A stretch of DNA of 14,601 bases from an uncultured Spirochaetaceae bacterium (GTDB lineage Bacteria; Spirochaetota; Spirochaetia; Treponematales; UBA12059). Numbering within the stretch: position 1 is the stretch's first letter; the number at the start of each line of letters is the position of its first letter. Positions 6,920 to 13,723 of this stretch are shown one piece after another. The notes under the pieces are model-generated. The model saw nothing but the letters and a program-made list of their open reading frames with translations, ran no database searches and was not told the DNA's origin. The position numbers were made by a program, and so were the translations under genes. Location of the stretch: contig CALKWG010000102.1 of NCBI GenBank assembly GCA_938004315.1, positions 1 to 14,601 of the forward strand, given 5' to 3'.

Positions 6920-6948
6920 TGGACACGGGCGGCTCCGTCGCGTACAAT
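6920..6948 (+). promoter_or_regulatory. Sigma70-type promoter of the MFS gene
   Basis: TGGACA (6920-6925, 5 of 6), a 17-base spacer and TACAAT (6943-6948, 5 of 6). The predicted transcript starts near 6955, leaving a leader of about 20 bases that just accommodates the GGAGGG ribosome binding site at 6961-6966. Confidence 0.65.
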
Positions 6949-6974
6949 CCCGGCGGTCGCGGAGGGCCCCGTCC

Positions 6975-8270
6975 ATGAAAGACCGAAACGCATCAGGCGC
7001 CGCCAAGGCGCCCCTGCCGGGCGCCATCTACGCCCTTTTCGCCGTGCGCCTCGTGGTGTCGGCCGGGAGCTTCGTCGGCCCTTTCCTGGCTATGATGCTC
7101 ACCATCAAGCTGGGCTACGACGAGGCCGGCGCGGGCGCCTTCATGGCTGCCGTGTCCCTCCTGTCGGCGGGAGGCTTGGCCTTAGGCGGTAAGCTTGGCG
7201 ACAGCTTCGGCCGCGCCGGCGTCCTCCGCGCCCTGCAGGCCGCGACCGCCTTGGTCTTCGTCTCCTGCGGGCTCATGGGCTTCACGGCCCTGACGCCCTT
7301 CGCCATCGCCCTGGCCATGGCGACGCTCTCGGGCAGCTGGCCGGTCATCAACGCCTTGGTGGCCGACTACGCGCCGGCCGAGCGGCGGAAGGAAGCCTTC
7401 TCTCTCCTCTATTGGGGCAACAACATCGGCTTCTCCATCGGGCCGCTCATAGCCGGCTTCCTCTTCGACCGCGCCCCGCGGGCCCTGTTCTTCGGGAACG
7501 CCTTGGCGCTGCTCGTCGCCGCGGCGGTAGTCAGCGCCTTCGTGCGCGGGCCTAAGCCGGCGGAGCTCGCGGAGCCGGCGGGAACGGGAACGTCCGGCGC
7601 CGAGGCCGCCGGGGAGTTAAAAGCTGCGCCGGCTAAGGCCTCGGTCTGGAAGGTCATGGCGGCTAATCCCATCCTATCGCTCTACGCCCTATCCTCGGTG
7701 CTGGTGGCCTTCGTCTACAACCAGCATACCTTCGCCCTGCCGGTCTTCCTGAAGGACGTCTTCGGGCCGACCGCCGGCCCGGAGGCCTACGGCCTGGCGA
7801 TGAGCGCCAACGGGCTCTCGGTGGTGGCGCTCACGGCGCTCGTCACCTTCGCCTCCAAGCGCATGGCGGCCCTGGCGGCCGTAGCCTTGGGCTCGGTCTT
7901 CTACGCCCTGGGTTTCGGCGCGTATTTCTGGGCCTCGACCGTGCCCCTAGTCTTGGCGATGACGGTAGTCTGGACGATAGGGGAGATCTTAGGCGCGACG
8001 AACGGTAACGCCTTCATAGCCGAACGCTCGCCTCCCGCGTACCGCAGCCGCATCAACTCGCTCGTCTCGCTCTGCCACGTAGCCGGGAATACGGCCTCGC
8101 CCCTGGCCGCCGGACCGCTCATGCGTAGTTTCGGAAGCGCCTTCATCTGGCCGGTCATCGCCGCCCTCTCGCTCGTATCGGCCATGGTCACCTACGGCAT
8201 ACACTGCTTAGACCTGAGGGCGACGCGGGAGCGCCGAGCCTCGCCGGCGGCCGCCGGGTCCTTTAACTAA
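6975..8270 (+). CDS. MFS transporter (drug-exporter-like, 12 TM)
   Basis: Inner-membrane secondary transporter of 431 residues with 12 predicted transmembrane segments in two halves joined by a polar loop (about 193-225, rich in Ala, Glu and Pro). The MFS motif A is intact between segments 2 and 3 (GGKLGDSFGRAGVLR, 71-85). The second half carries the PAYRSRINSL stretch and a polar C-terminal tail. The overall pattern resembles proton-driven multidrug-type MFS exporters, but no substrate motif is readable. ATG 6975 has GGAGGG at 6961-6966 with an 8-base spacer and its own promoter, so it is a single-gene unit separate from the upstream operon. It converges with the minus-strand MFS gene 21 bases after its stop. 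Confidence 0.88.
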   Translation: MKDRNASGAAKAPLPGAIYALFAVRLVVSAGSFVGPFLAMMLTIKLGYDEAGAGAFMAAVSLLSAGGLALGGKLGDSFGRAGVLRALQAATALVFVSCGLMGFTALTPFAIALAMATLSGSWPVINALVADYAPAERRKEAFSLLYWGNNIGFSIGPLIAGFLFDRAPRALFFGNALALLVAAAVVSAFVRGPKPAELAEPAGTGTSGAEAAGELKAAPAKASVWKVMAANPILSLYALSSVLVAFVYNQHTFALPVFLKDVFGPTAGPEAYGLAMSANGLSVVALTALVTFASKRMAALAAVALGSVFYALGFGAYFWASTVPLVLAMTVVWTIGEILGATNGNAFIAERSPPAYRSRINSLVSLCHVAGNTASPLAAGPLMRSFGSAFIWPVIAALSLVSAMVTYGIHCLDLRATRERRASPAAAGSFN

Positions 8271-8295
8271 GGCGCTTCCCCCGCTTTGCGCTTAG
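8267..8295. other. Convergent-junction inverted repeat holding both stop codons
   Basis: CTAAG(G)CGC (8267-8275, one bulged G) pairs with GCGCTTAG (8288-8295) around a 12-base loop. The TAA of the plus-strand MFS gene lies in the left arm and the TAA of the minus-strand MFS gene in the right arm. It may be a bidirectional transcript end, though neither side has a T-run. Confidence 0.35.
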
Positions 8296-9521
8296 GTCCG
8301 CGCGTCGAGCGCCGCGACCGAGACCGCCATGGCGGCTAGGTAGAGGCCTACCATGGGCGCGACCGCCCAGAGCCCGAAGCGGCCGGCGACCAGGCCGACC
8401 AGGGGCGGGAGGATGGCCCCGCCTAGGTAGGCGCTGGCCACCTGGCGTCCGACGACGCGCCTCGTCGTCTCGCGGTCGAAGCGCCGCGGCGTCTCATGCA
8501 TCAGGCAGGGGTAGATCGGCGCGTAGCCTAAGCCGGCGAGCGCTATGCCGACGAGCGAGGCGAGGGGCCCCAGGTCCAGGCCGAACACCAGGAGCCCGAC
8601 GGCCGCCAGGCCGAAGCCTAAGCGCACCATCCGGCGGTTACCGACGCGGTCGGCGACGAGGCCGGATACTACGCGGCCCAAGCCTATAGAGCCGTAGTAC
8701 GAAGCCGCGATGACGCCGGCCAGCTCGGCCGGGTAGCCGCGCCCGTCCTTGAGCACGCTCGCCGCCCACGCGCCTAAGCCCACCTCCAGCCCGGCGTAGA
8801 TGAAGTAGCCTAGGGGAGCGAGCATCAAGGCCGCGCGGATAGCTCGCCCGCCTGGCGCAGCCGGCCCGCCGGCGGGCGACGAATCGCCGGCCTCCGCTTG
8901 GTCGCCGGGCGCCCGCGTCGCTTCGGCGGCGGCTCCCGAGGCCTCTTTCAAGGCGCGGCCGCGCGACGGCCCCTCGCCCCAGAGCCGCAGGGTCGCGAAG
9001 AAGACGAGCGCCAGGCTGAGCTGGGCGCCGGCTATGCTTAGGTAGCCCAGGCGCCAGCCGCCGCCCGAGGCTATAGCCCAGGTGATCGCCGCCGGCCCGA
9101 GGGCGGCGCCTAAGCCCCATGAGGCATGGAGCCAGTTCATGTGGCGGCTGGACCAGCGCTCGGCCGCGTAGTGGTTGAGGCCGGCGTCCACGGAGCCGGC
9201 GCCGAAGCCCAGGGGCAGGGCCAGGGCCACGACGACGAGGTAGGACGGGGCGAAGGCGAAGCCCAGGAGCGACAGCCCCGTCATGAGCCCGGAGATCGCC
9301 ACGACGAGCGGCGTCCCCAGGCGGGCCAGGACGCGCCCCGAGGCGAAGCCCGAGGCGGCCGAGCCGGCGGTGGCCAGGATGGTGACCAGGCCCAAGGCCT
9401 CGAGCGGTAGGCCGAGCTCGGCGCGCATGGCCGGCCAGGCTACGCCTATGGCCCCGTCGGGCAGGCCCAGGCTTACGAAAGCCGCGTATACGATGGCGAG
9501 GAGGATCCCGGAGCTTACCAT
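8292..9521 (-). CDS. MFS transporter, FucP-like
   Basis: Inner-membrane secondary transporter of 409 residues with about 12 transmembrane segments. The N-terminal LGLPDGAIGVAWPAM (18-32) and the stretch GFGAGSVDAGLNHYA (105-119) followed by MNWLHASWGLGAALGP (128-143) are typical of the fucose-permease-like MFS branch (COG0738 type), which contains both sugar importers and uncharacterised members. The central loop (about 192-240) is long, low-complexity and rich in Ala, Gly and Pro. It starts 2 bases after the stop of the DUF1846 gene, and its ribosome binding site (GGAG) lies in the last sense codon of that gene, so the two are almost certainly co-translated. It differs clearly from the MFS protein encoded on the opposite strand. 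Substrate unknown. Confidence 0.87.
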   Translation of the reverse strand: MVSSGILLAIVYAAFVSLGLPDGAIGVAWPAMRAELGLPLEALGLVTILATAGSAASGFASGRVLARLGTPLVVAISGLMTGLSLLGFAFAPSYLVVVALALPLGFGAGSVDAGLNHYAAERWSSRHMNWLHASWGLGAALGPAAITWAIASGGGWRLGYLSIAGAQLSLALVFFATLRLWGEGPSRGRALKEASGAAAEATRAPGDQAEAGDSSPAGGPAAPGGRAIRAALMLAPLGYFIYAGLEVGLGAWAASVLKDGRGYPAELAGVIAASYYGSIGLGRVVSGLVADRVGNRRMVRLGFGLAAVGLLVFGLDLGPLASLVGIALAGLGYAPIYPCLMHETPRRFDRETTRRVVGRQVASAYLGGAILPPLVGLVAGRFGLWAVAPMVGLYLAAMAVSVAALDART

Positions 9522-9523
9522 AC

Positions 9524-11035
9524 TTACTCCACGAAGAGGCGTTTGGTGGCGAAGGCGGGGTCGGACGTAAGGTCGATGCCGAGCTTACGTAAGCCCGCCT
9601 CGTCGCCGGGGGTGGGGATGTGGCTCAGGTGCATGGCGCAGCCGCGCAGGCGCGGCAAGGCGTCCAGGCAGGCCTGGACCATGGGGTTGAGCGCCGCGCT
9701 GATGGCTAGGGCGATGAGCGCTTCGTCTACGTCCAGGCTGGCGCTGCGCCGATGGAGGAGCCCCGCCTTGAAGCGCCCGATCGACTCGATCACGATGGGC
9801 GATAGGAGGTGTATGGGGTCGGGCAGGCCCGCCAAGGCCTTGGCGCCGTTTAAGACCGCGGCGGTGGCCGCGTGCAGGAGGCGCGAGTTCTTGCCGGTTA
9901 TGATGCGGCCGTCGGGCAGCTCCAGGGCGGCCCCGCAATGGGCGACGCCCTCGGCCTCCGCCTCGGCCCGTTCCTCGGCGGCGGCCCGTCGCGCCGCGGG
10001 CACGACCGCGCGGTATTCGGGGCCTATGCCGAGGCGGCCGAGTATGGCCTCCGCCCGTTCCAACGCCGCGGCGTCGGCGGCGCCCATGAGGCGCTCGCAG
10101 GCGCAGCGCAGATAGCGGCGGACCGCCTCGCCCTTGGCCGCTTCGCGCGCGGCCTCGTCGTCGATAATCGCGAAGCCCGCGCGGTTCACGCCCATCTCGG
10201 TGGGGCTGCGGTAGGCGCCCTCGGCGCCGGCTATGCGCTTCAGGATGGCGGCCAGGATGGGGAAGGCCTCGACGTCGCGGTTATAGTTGACCGCCGCTTC
10301 GCCCGTAGCCTTGAGGTGGTGCGGGTCTATGAGGTTGCGGTCGTCCAGGTCTAGGGTGGCGGCCTCGTAGGCTACGTTGACCGGATGATCGAGCGCTAGG
10401 TTCCAGATGGGGAAGGTCTCGAATTTGGCGTACATGGCCGGGATACCCGCCAGGCGGTCGTGGTAGAGCTGCGAGAGGCAGGTTGCCATCTTGCCCGAGC
10501 CGGGACCCGGCCCGGTTACGACCACCAAGGGCTTAGAAAGGGCGACGGCCGGATTCGCGCCGTAGCCCTCCGCCGAGGCTATGATATCGGGACGGTCGGG
10601 ATAGCCCTTGGTCGGCGCGTGCAGATAGACCCGTACGCCGCGGTTCTCGAGCTTATCCTTAAAGGCGCGGGCCTGGGCCTGGCCTTCGTAACGCGTGATG
10701 ACGACGGCGGCGACCGAGAGTCCCCATTCGCCCAAGTCGTCTATGAGCTTGAGGGCGTCGGCGTCGTAGGTGATGCCGTAGTCGGCGCGCAGCTTGCGCC
10801 GCTCGATGGCGCCGGCGTGTATGCACAGGAGTATCTCCGCGTCGGTCGAGAGCTCCTTTAAGAGCCGCAGCTTGACGTTCGGGTCGTAGCCGGGGAGTAC
10901 GCGGGCGGCGTGGTAGTCGCTCAGGAGCTTGCCGCCGAATTCCAGGTAGAGCCGCCCGGGGTAGCGGGCCATGCGTTCTCGTATGGCCGCGGCCTGCTCG
11001 GCTAGGTAACGTTCGTTGTCGAAGGCTATGCGCAT
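9524..11035 (-). CDS. DUF1846 (UPF0371) family protein
   Basis: Cytosolic-looking protein of 503 residues, full length for the DUF1846/UPF0371 family; I know of no established biochemical function. Family hallmarks are MRIAFDNERYLAEQ at the N-terminus, LYLEFGGKLLSDYHAARVLPGYDP (29-52), LRADYGITYD (82-91), a glycine-rich nucleotide-loop-like VVVTGPGPGSGKMATCLSQLYH (171-192), KFETFPIWNL (204-213), HPVNVAYEAAT (217-227), NYNRDVEAFPIL (250-261) and SPTEMGVNRAG (277-287). The loop resembles Walker A, but Lys182 is followed by Met rather than Ser/Thr, so ATP binding is not assured. No signal peptide or membrane segment is seen. The start fits the family N-terminus; the nearest ribosome binding site (AGGAAGG) is 14 bases upstream, rather far. 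The coupled MFS gene suggests a role linked to transport of a small molecule, which is inference only. Confidence 0.92.
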   Translation of the reverse strand: MRIAFDNERYLAEQAAAIRERMARYPGRLYLEFGGKLLSDYHAARVLPGYDPNVKLRLLKELSTDAEILLCIHAGAIERRKLRADYGITYDADALKLIDDLGEWGLSVAAVVITRYEGQAQARAFKDKLENRGVRVYLHAPTKGYPDRPDIIASAEGYGANPAVALSKPLVVVTGPGPGSGKMATCLSQLYHDRLAGIPAMYAKFETFPIWNLALDHPVNVAYEAATLDLDDRNLIDPHHLKATGEAAVNYNRDVEAFPILAAILKRIAGAEGAYRSPTEMGVNRAGFAIIDDEAAREAAKGEAVRRYLRCACERLMGAADAAALERAEAILGRLGIGPEYRAVVPAARRAAAEERAEAEAEGVAHCGAALELPDGRIITGKNSRLLHAATAAVLNGAKALAGLPDPIHLLSPIVIESIGRFKAGLLHRRSASLDVDEALIALAISAALNPMVQACLDALPRLRGCAMHLSHIPTPGDEAGLRKLGIDLTSDPAFATKRLFVE

Positions 11036-11074
11036 GGGGGTTGACCGGACCTTCCTCGTTATCGTTCGCTTCGC

Positions 11075-11104
11075 ACTCTACCAAGGAAGGCCGGGCGTTG
11101 TCAG
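11075..11104 (-). promoter_or_regulatory. Candidate promoter of the DUF1846-MFS operon
   Basis: On the minus strand, CTGACA (11099-11104, 5 of 6) is followed after 18 bases by TAGAGT (11075-11080, 4 of 6), placed in the 73-base gap upstream of the DUF1846 gene. The -35 box lies just past the stop of the DUF4359 gene. The -10 match is moderate, and read-through from the DUF4359 gene is an alternative. Confidence 0.35.
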
Positions 11105-11108
11105 CGTT

Positions 11109-11414
11109 TTATTTCAGCTTGATGAATAACTTGGCGACGCCGAGGTAGCGGCTGCCGGGGTCGCTCGCCTTGCCCAGGGTATAGGTGCTGAAGACGAGAT
11201 AGTCTTTCCGCGCGTAGGCCTTGGCCGAGAGCCCCGAGGCCACGCCGGCCAGGCTGCCTAAGGCTTTGCCAAGGCCGCCCTGCACCGATTTGGAGGCCTG
11301 AACTTCCGCCTGCTTCTGCAGGTGCGCGCTGAAATCGTCCATCGTGGGGTTCAGGGCGAATAGGAGCCCCCCCACGACGACGACGATGACGACGAGGCCG
11401 ATGATCGACTTCAT
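11109..11414 (-). CDS. DUF4359-like small membrane-anchored protein
   Basis: Protein of 101 residues with one N-terminal hydrophobic segment (about 4-20, rich in Val and Ile) that could be an uncleaved anchor, followed by an exported domain. NPTMDDF (22-28) and the C-terminal RKDYLVFSTYTLGK (69-82) with YLGVAKLFIKLK (90-101) fit my memory of DUF4359, a family of unknown function. The middle (about 43-66) is a Gly/Ala/Ser-rich linker. ATG 11414 was chosen over the longer open frame reaching 11513, because that extension is Arg- and Pro-rich and would run through a large palindrome; AGGA lies 8 bases upstream of the chosen start. It lies 73 bases ahead of the DUF1846 gene on the same strand and is divergent from the sensor phosphatase gene. 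Confidence 0.72.
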   Translation of the reverse strand: MKSIIGLVVIVVVVGGLLFALNPTMDDFSAHLQKQAEVQASKSVQGGLGKALGSLAGVASGLSAKAYARKDYLVFSTYTLGKASDPGSRYLGVAKLFIKLK

Positions 11415-11473
11415 GTTCCGTTTCCTCTTTCTCGGCCCGGCTGGCTTGCGCCCGAGACGGACCGGCGCCATGA

Positions 11474-11502
11474 ACCATAGCGCGGCCGGCCGCGCTATGC
11501 AA
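11474..11502 (-). promoter_or_regulatory. Weak candidate promoter of the DUF4359 gene, spanning the palindrome
   Basis: On the minus strand, TTGCAT (11497-11502, 3 of 6) and TATGGT (11474-11479, 4 of 6) are 17 bases apart and bracket the 24-bp palindrome. If real, a protein bound to the palindrome would block this promoter. The box matches are poor and I rate it only as a possibility. Confidence 0.2.
11476..11499. promoter_or_regulatory. Perfect 24-bp palindrome, probable operator
   Basis: CATAGCGCGGCC at 11476-11487 is followed at once by its exact reverse complement at 11488-11499, with no spacer. It lies in the 158-base region between two divergent genes, 61 bases from the DUF4359 start and 73 bases from the phosphatase start. 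There is no T-run on either side and a zero-base loop disfavours a terminator, so a binding site for a dimeric regulator is the likeliest reading. Confidence 0.6.
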
Positions 11503-11537
11503 GCTCGCCGCATCCGAAGCGGCCGCGACGCTTGCGC

Positions 11538-11566
11538 TTGACCGGAGCCCGAGCCGGCCGTAGGAT
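11538..11566 (+). promoter_or_regulatory. Candidate promoter of the sensor phosphatase gene
   Basis: TTGACC (11538-11543, 5 of 6), a 17-base spacer and TAGGAT (11561-11566, 4 of 6). Transcription would begin about 6-7 bases downstream, at or very near the ATG at 11573, which would make the mRNA leaderless. Alternatively AGGA (11562-11565) is a ribosome binding site and the promoter lies further upstream. Confidence 0.3.
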
Positions 11567-11572
11567 GATGCC

Positions 11573-13708
11573 ATGCTCAAACGTCCCCTCGCGGCGCTCG
11601 CTTTGCTGCTATGCGCCCGCGCCTTCGCCCAGGATCTCGACCTCAACGCCTCGACGGCCTACGTTAGGCGCGGCTTCGAGCGCAGCTTCGTCGCTTCACG
11701 TCCGGCCCCGGGCGACCCGAACTGGGCCGTTATGCAGCCGGCCGAGGCCCGCGATCTCATGATGCGCGACGTCGATTTCCCAGGGCGCCCGCCCTTGAGC
11801 AAATGGGCTCTCCTGCCCGGCGGCTCCGAAGAGTATACCGTCGTCCTTCCCTTCGCCGCGGGCTTGGAGCTCCTCAACCTAGGCGACCCGGCCCTATACC
11901 TGGCCCATGTCGGACAGGCCTGGGAGTTATACCTGAACGGCGAGCTTCTACGGAGCGAGTTCATCGAGCGTCCCGGCGGCGGCTATCTACCGCGCTCGCT
12001 ACGCGGCGCGGTCATCCCGCTCGATAAGCGCTCTCTGCGCTACGGCGAGAACGTCCTAGGCTTCAGGATCTACGGCGACCGCCTGGACGACCGGACCGGC
12101 TTCAATATGAAGGGCCCGTACCTCGTCGGCTCGGCCCGCGCCTTGTCACTGCGCAATCGGGAATACATCGACCTCATGCTCATCGGCATCTACGGTTTCT
12201 TCGCCCTCTATCACCTCATCCTCTTCGCGCTGCGGCCTCAGTTCAAGGGCTATCTATACTTCGGCCTGGCTACGGCCTTCCTCTCCGTGTACTTGGCTTC
12301 TAGGAGCCTCGCCGCCTCCGCGCTCATCTTGAACTCCGAACTCCTCGTGCGCGTCGAGTACGTCGCGCTCTTCCTGATGGCGCCGTGTTTCTTCGCCTTC
12401 ATCGAGTCGCTCCTCTACGGAAGGTTGAGTAAGCCGACGCCCTTTATCGCCGCCGCATTCGCCGTCTTGGCGCTCGGGAGCCAAGTTTTCAGGCGCGAAC
12501 CCTTCCTGATCATCTGGTACTTCGCGGCGCTGGGCTCGCTCGTCTACTACGTCGGCTTCGTCCTGGGAAGGTCCTTCGTGCATGAACTCAAGGCGCGCCG
12601 GGCGACGCCGAAGGAAGAACGCCGAGGAGGGCTCATATTCGGCTCGGGTTCGGGGACGCTCCTCGCCGGCGTGGCGATCTTGGCCCTTACCGTGGCGGCC
12701 GATATCTATTTCGTCGATAGCGGCATCGAGATCGCCCTGTCTAAATACGCCTTCTTCGCCTTCCTGCTCGCCGCCGCGACGGCCTTGGCCGCCCGCTTCT
12801 CCGACACCTTCCGCGAGCTCGAATCTATGACCCTCGGCCTCGAGCGGGCCGTCAGGGAGCGGACCGCGTCCTTGAGCGCGGCCGCGGAGGAGAAGACGCG
12901 CATCAACGAGCGCATCGCCGAGGCCAATCGCTCACTGGTACAGACCATGGACGCGGCCAAGCGCGACATGGCCGTAGCCGTCTCCGTCCAAAAGGGCTTT
13001 TTCCCGGCCACGCCGCCTACGGTCGCCGATTGGGATATAGCCTTGGACTTCGAGCCCGCGGCCGGCGTCTCGGGCGACTTCTACGACTTCTACGAGGGCG
13101 ATGGGAGCCTGCGCGGCGTGGTCCTAGGCGACGTCTCGGGCCACGGCGTCGCCAGCGGGCTTATCACGGTCTTGGCTAAGAACGTCTTCTTCCGCCGAGC
13201 GCGCGGCCGCGACGGCGACCCGCTCGGGCAGGTCCTGCTCGACGTGAACCGGGAGCTCGTCCGCGAGCTCTCGTCGGTGGATAACTATCTGACCTGCGCC
13301 TTCATGCGCTTCAAAGGCGCGCGCGTGGAGTACGTGAACGCAGCCCATACCGACGCGCTCTATCGCAAGCGTGCCACCGGCGAGGTGGTGAGCCTGGCGC
13401 CCAAGGGCGGCGGCCAGGACTTCAAGGCCCCGCCGCTCGGCCGCGAAGGCCTGGAGGCGAGCGTGAAGGCCCTCGCCTTCGCCGTCGCCCCCGGAGACAT
13501 CCTGCTCCTCTACACCGACTGCCTTACCGAGGGGCGCGATAGGGCGGGGCGGGAATACGGCGACGAACGCCTCCGGGACGCCCTGCGGCGCGCGGACGCC
13601 GAGAGCGCCGAGTCGGCGCTCGCCTCGGTGATGATCGACTACCGCAACTTCACGGGCGGCGCCAAGCGCGCCGACGACCTCACGGTCATCGCGCTCAAGA
13701 AGCGCTAG
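11573..13708 (+). CDS. 7TMR-DISM sensor fused to SpoIIE/PP2C phosphatase
   Basis: Membrane sensor serine/threonine phosphatase of 711 residues. Order: signal peptide 1-20 (ending AFA-Q); extracytoplasmic jelly-roll-like DISM ligand domain about 21-195, with LYLNGELLRSE (119-129); seven-transmembrane DISM region about 198-407; cytoplasmic coiled coil about 411-465; PP2C/SpoIIE domain about 470-711. The metal-binding motifs are intact: SGDFYDF (500-506), GDVSGHG (519-525), LLLYTDCLTEG (644-654) and ADDLTVI (700-706), so the enzyme should be active. There is no HAMP domain; the coiled coil joins receptor to enzyme. In known systems such phosphatases (RsbU, RsbP) dephosphorylate an anti-sigma-factor antagonist; none is encoded here. 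ATG 11573 has AGGA 7 bases upstream. The gene diverges from the DUF4359 gene and converges on hrpB with an 11-base gap. Ligand unknown. Confidence 0.93.
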   Translation: MLKRPLAALALLLCARAFAQDLDLNASTAYVRRGFERSFVASRPAPGDPNWAVMQPAEARDLMMRDVDFPGRPPLSKWALLPGGSEEYTVVLPFAAGLELLNLGDPALYLAHVGQAWELYLNGELLRSEFIERPGGGYLPRSLRGAVIPLDKRSLRYGENVLGFRIYGDRLDDRTGFNMKGPYLVGSARALSLRNREYIDLMLIGIYGFFALYHLILFALRPQFKGYLYFGLATAFLSVYLASRSLAASALILNSELLVRVEYVALFLMAPCFFAFIESLLYGRLSKPTPFIAAAFAVLALGSQVFRREPFLIIWYFAALGSLVYYVGFVLGRSFVHELKARRATPKEERRGGLIFGSGSGTLLAGVAILALTVAADIYFVDSGIEIALSKYAFFAFLLAAATALAARFSDTFRELESMTLGLERAVRERTASLSAAAEEKTRINERIAEANRSLVQTMDAAKRDMAVAVSVQKGFFPATPPTVADWDIALDFEPAAGVSGDFYDFYEGDGSLRGVVLGDVSGHGVASGLITVLAKNVFFRRARGRDGDPLGQVLLDVNRELVRELSSVDNYLTCAFMRFKGARVEYVNAAHTDALYRKRATGEVVSLAPKGGGQDFKAPPLGREGLEASVKALAFAVAPGDILLLYTDCLTEGRDRAGREYGDERLRDALRRADAESAESALASVMIDYRNFTGGAKRADDLTVIALKKR

Positions 13709-13723
13709 CGGCCCGCCCGCTAG
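13705..13723. other. Convergent-junction hairpin holding both stop codons
   Basis: CTAGCGG (13705-13711) and CCGCTAG (13717-13723) form a perfect 7-bp stem with a 5-base loop. Each arm contains the TAG stop of one of the two converging genes, and the hairpin fills the 11-base gap between them. It could terminate transcription in both directions, but it lacks a T-run. Confidence 0.4.

Noticed and set aside
6537..7027. Minus-strand open frames around the phosphodiesterase-MFS gap
   Set aside because: They have no ribosome binding site or recognisable domain and mirror the codon pattern of the plus-strand genes and the promoter region.
11415..11513. N-terminal extension of the DUF4359-like protein
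   Set aside because: The extension crosses the 24-bp palindrome and is Arg/Pro-rich, while the short start gives a clean membrane anchor and has AGGA 8 bases upstream.
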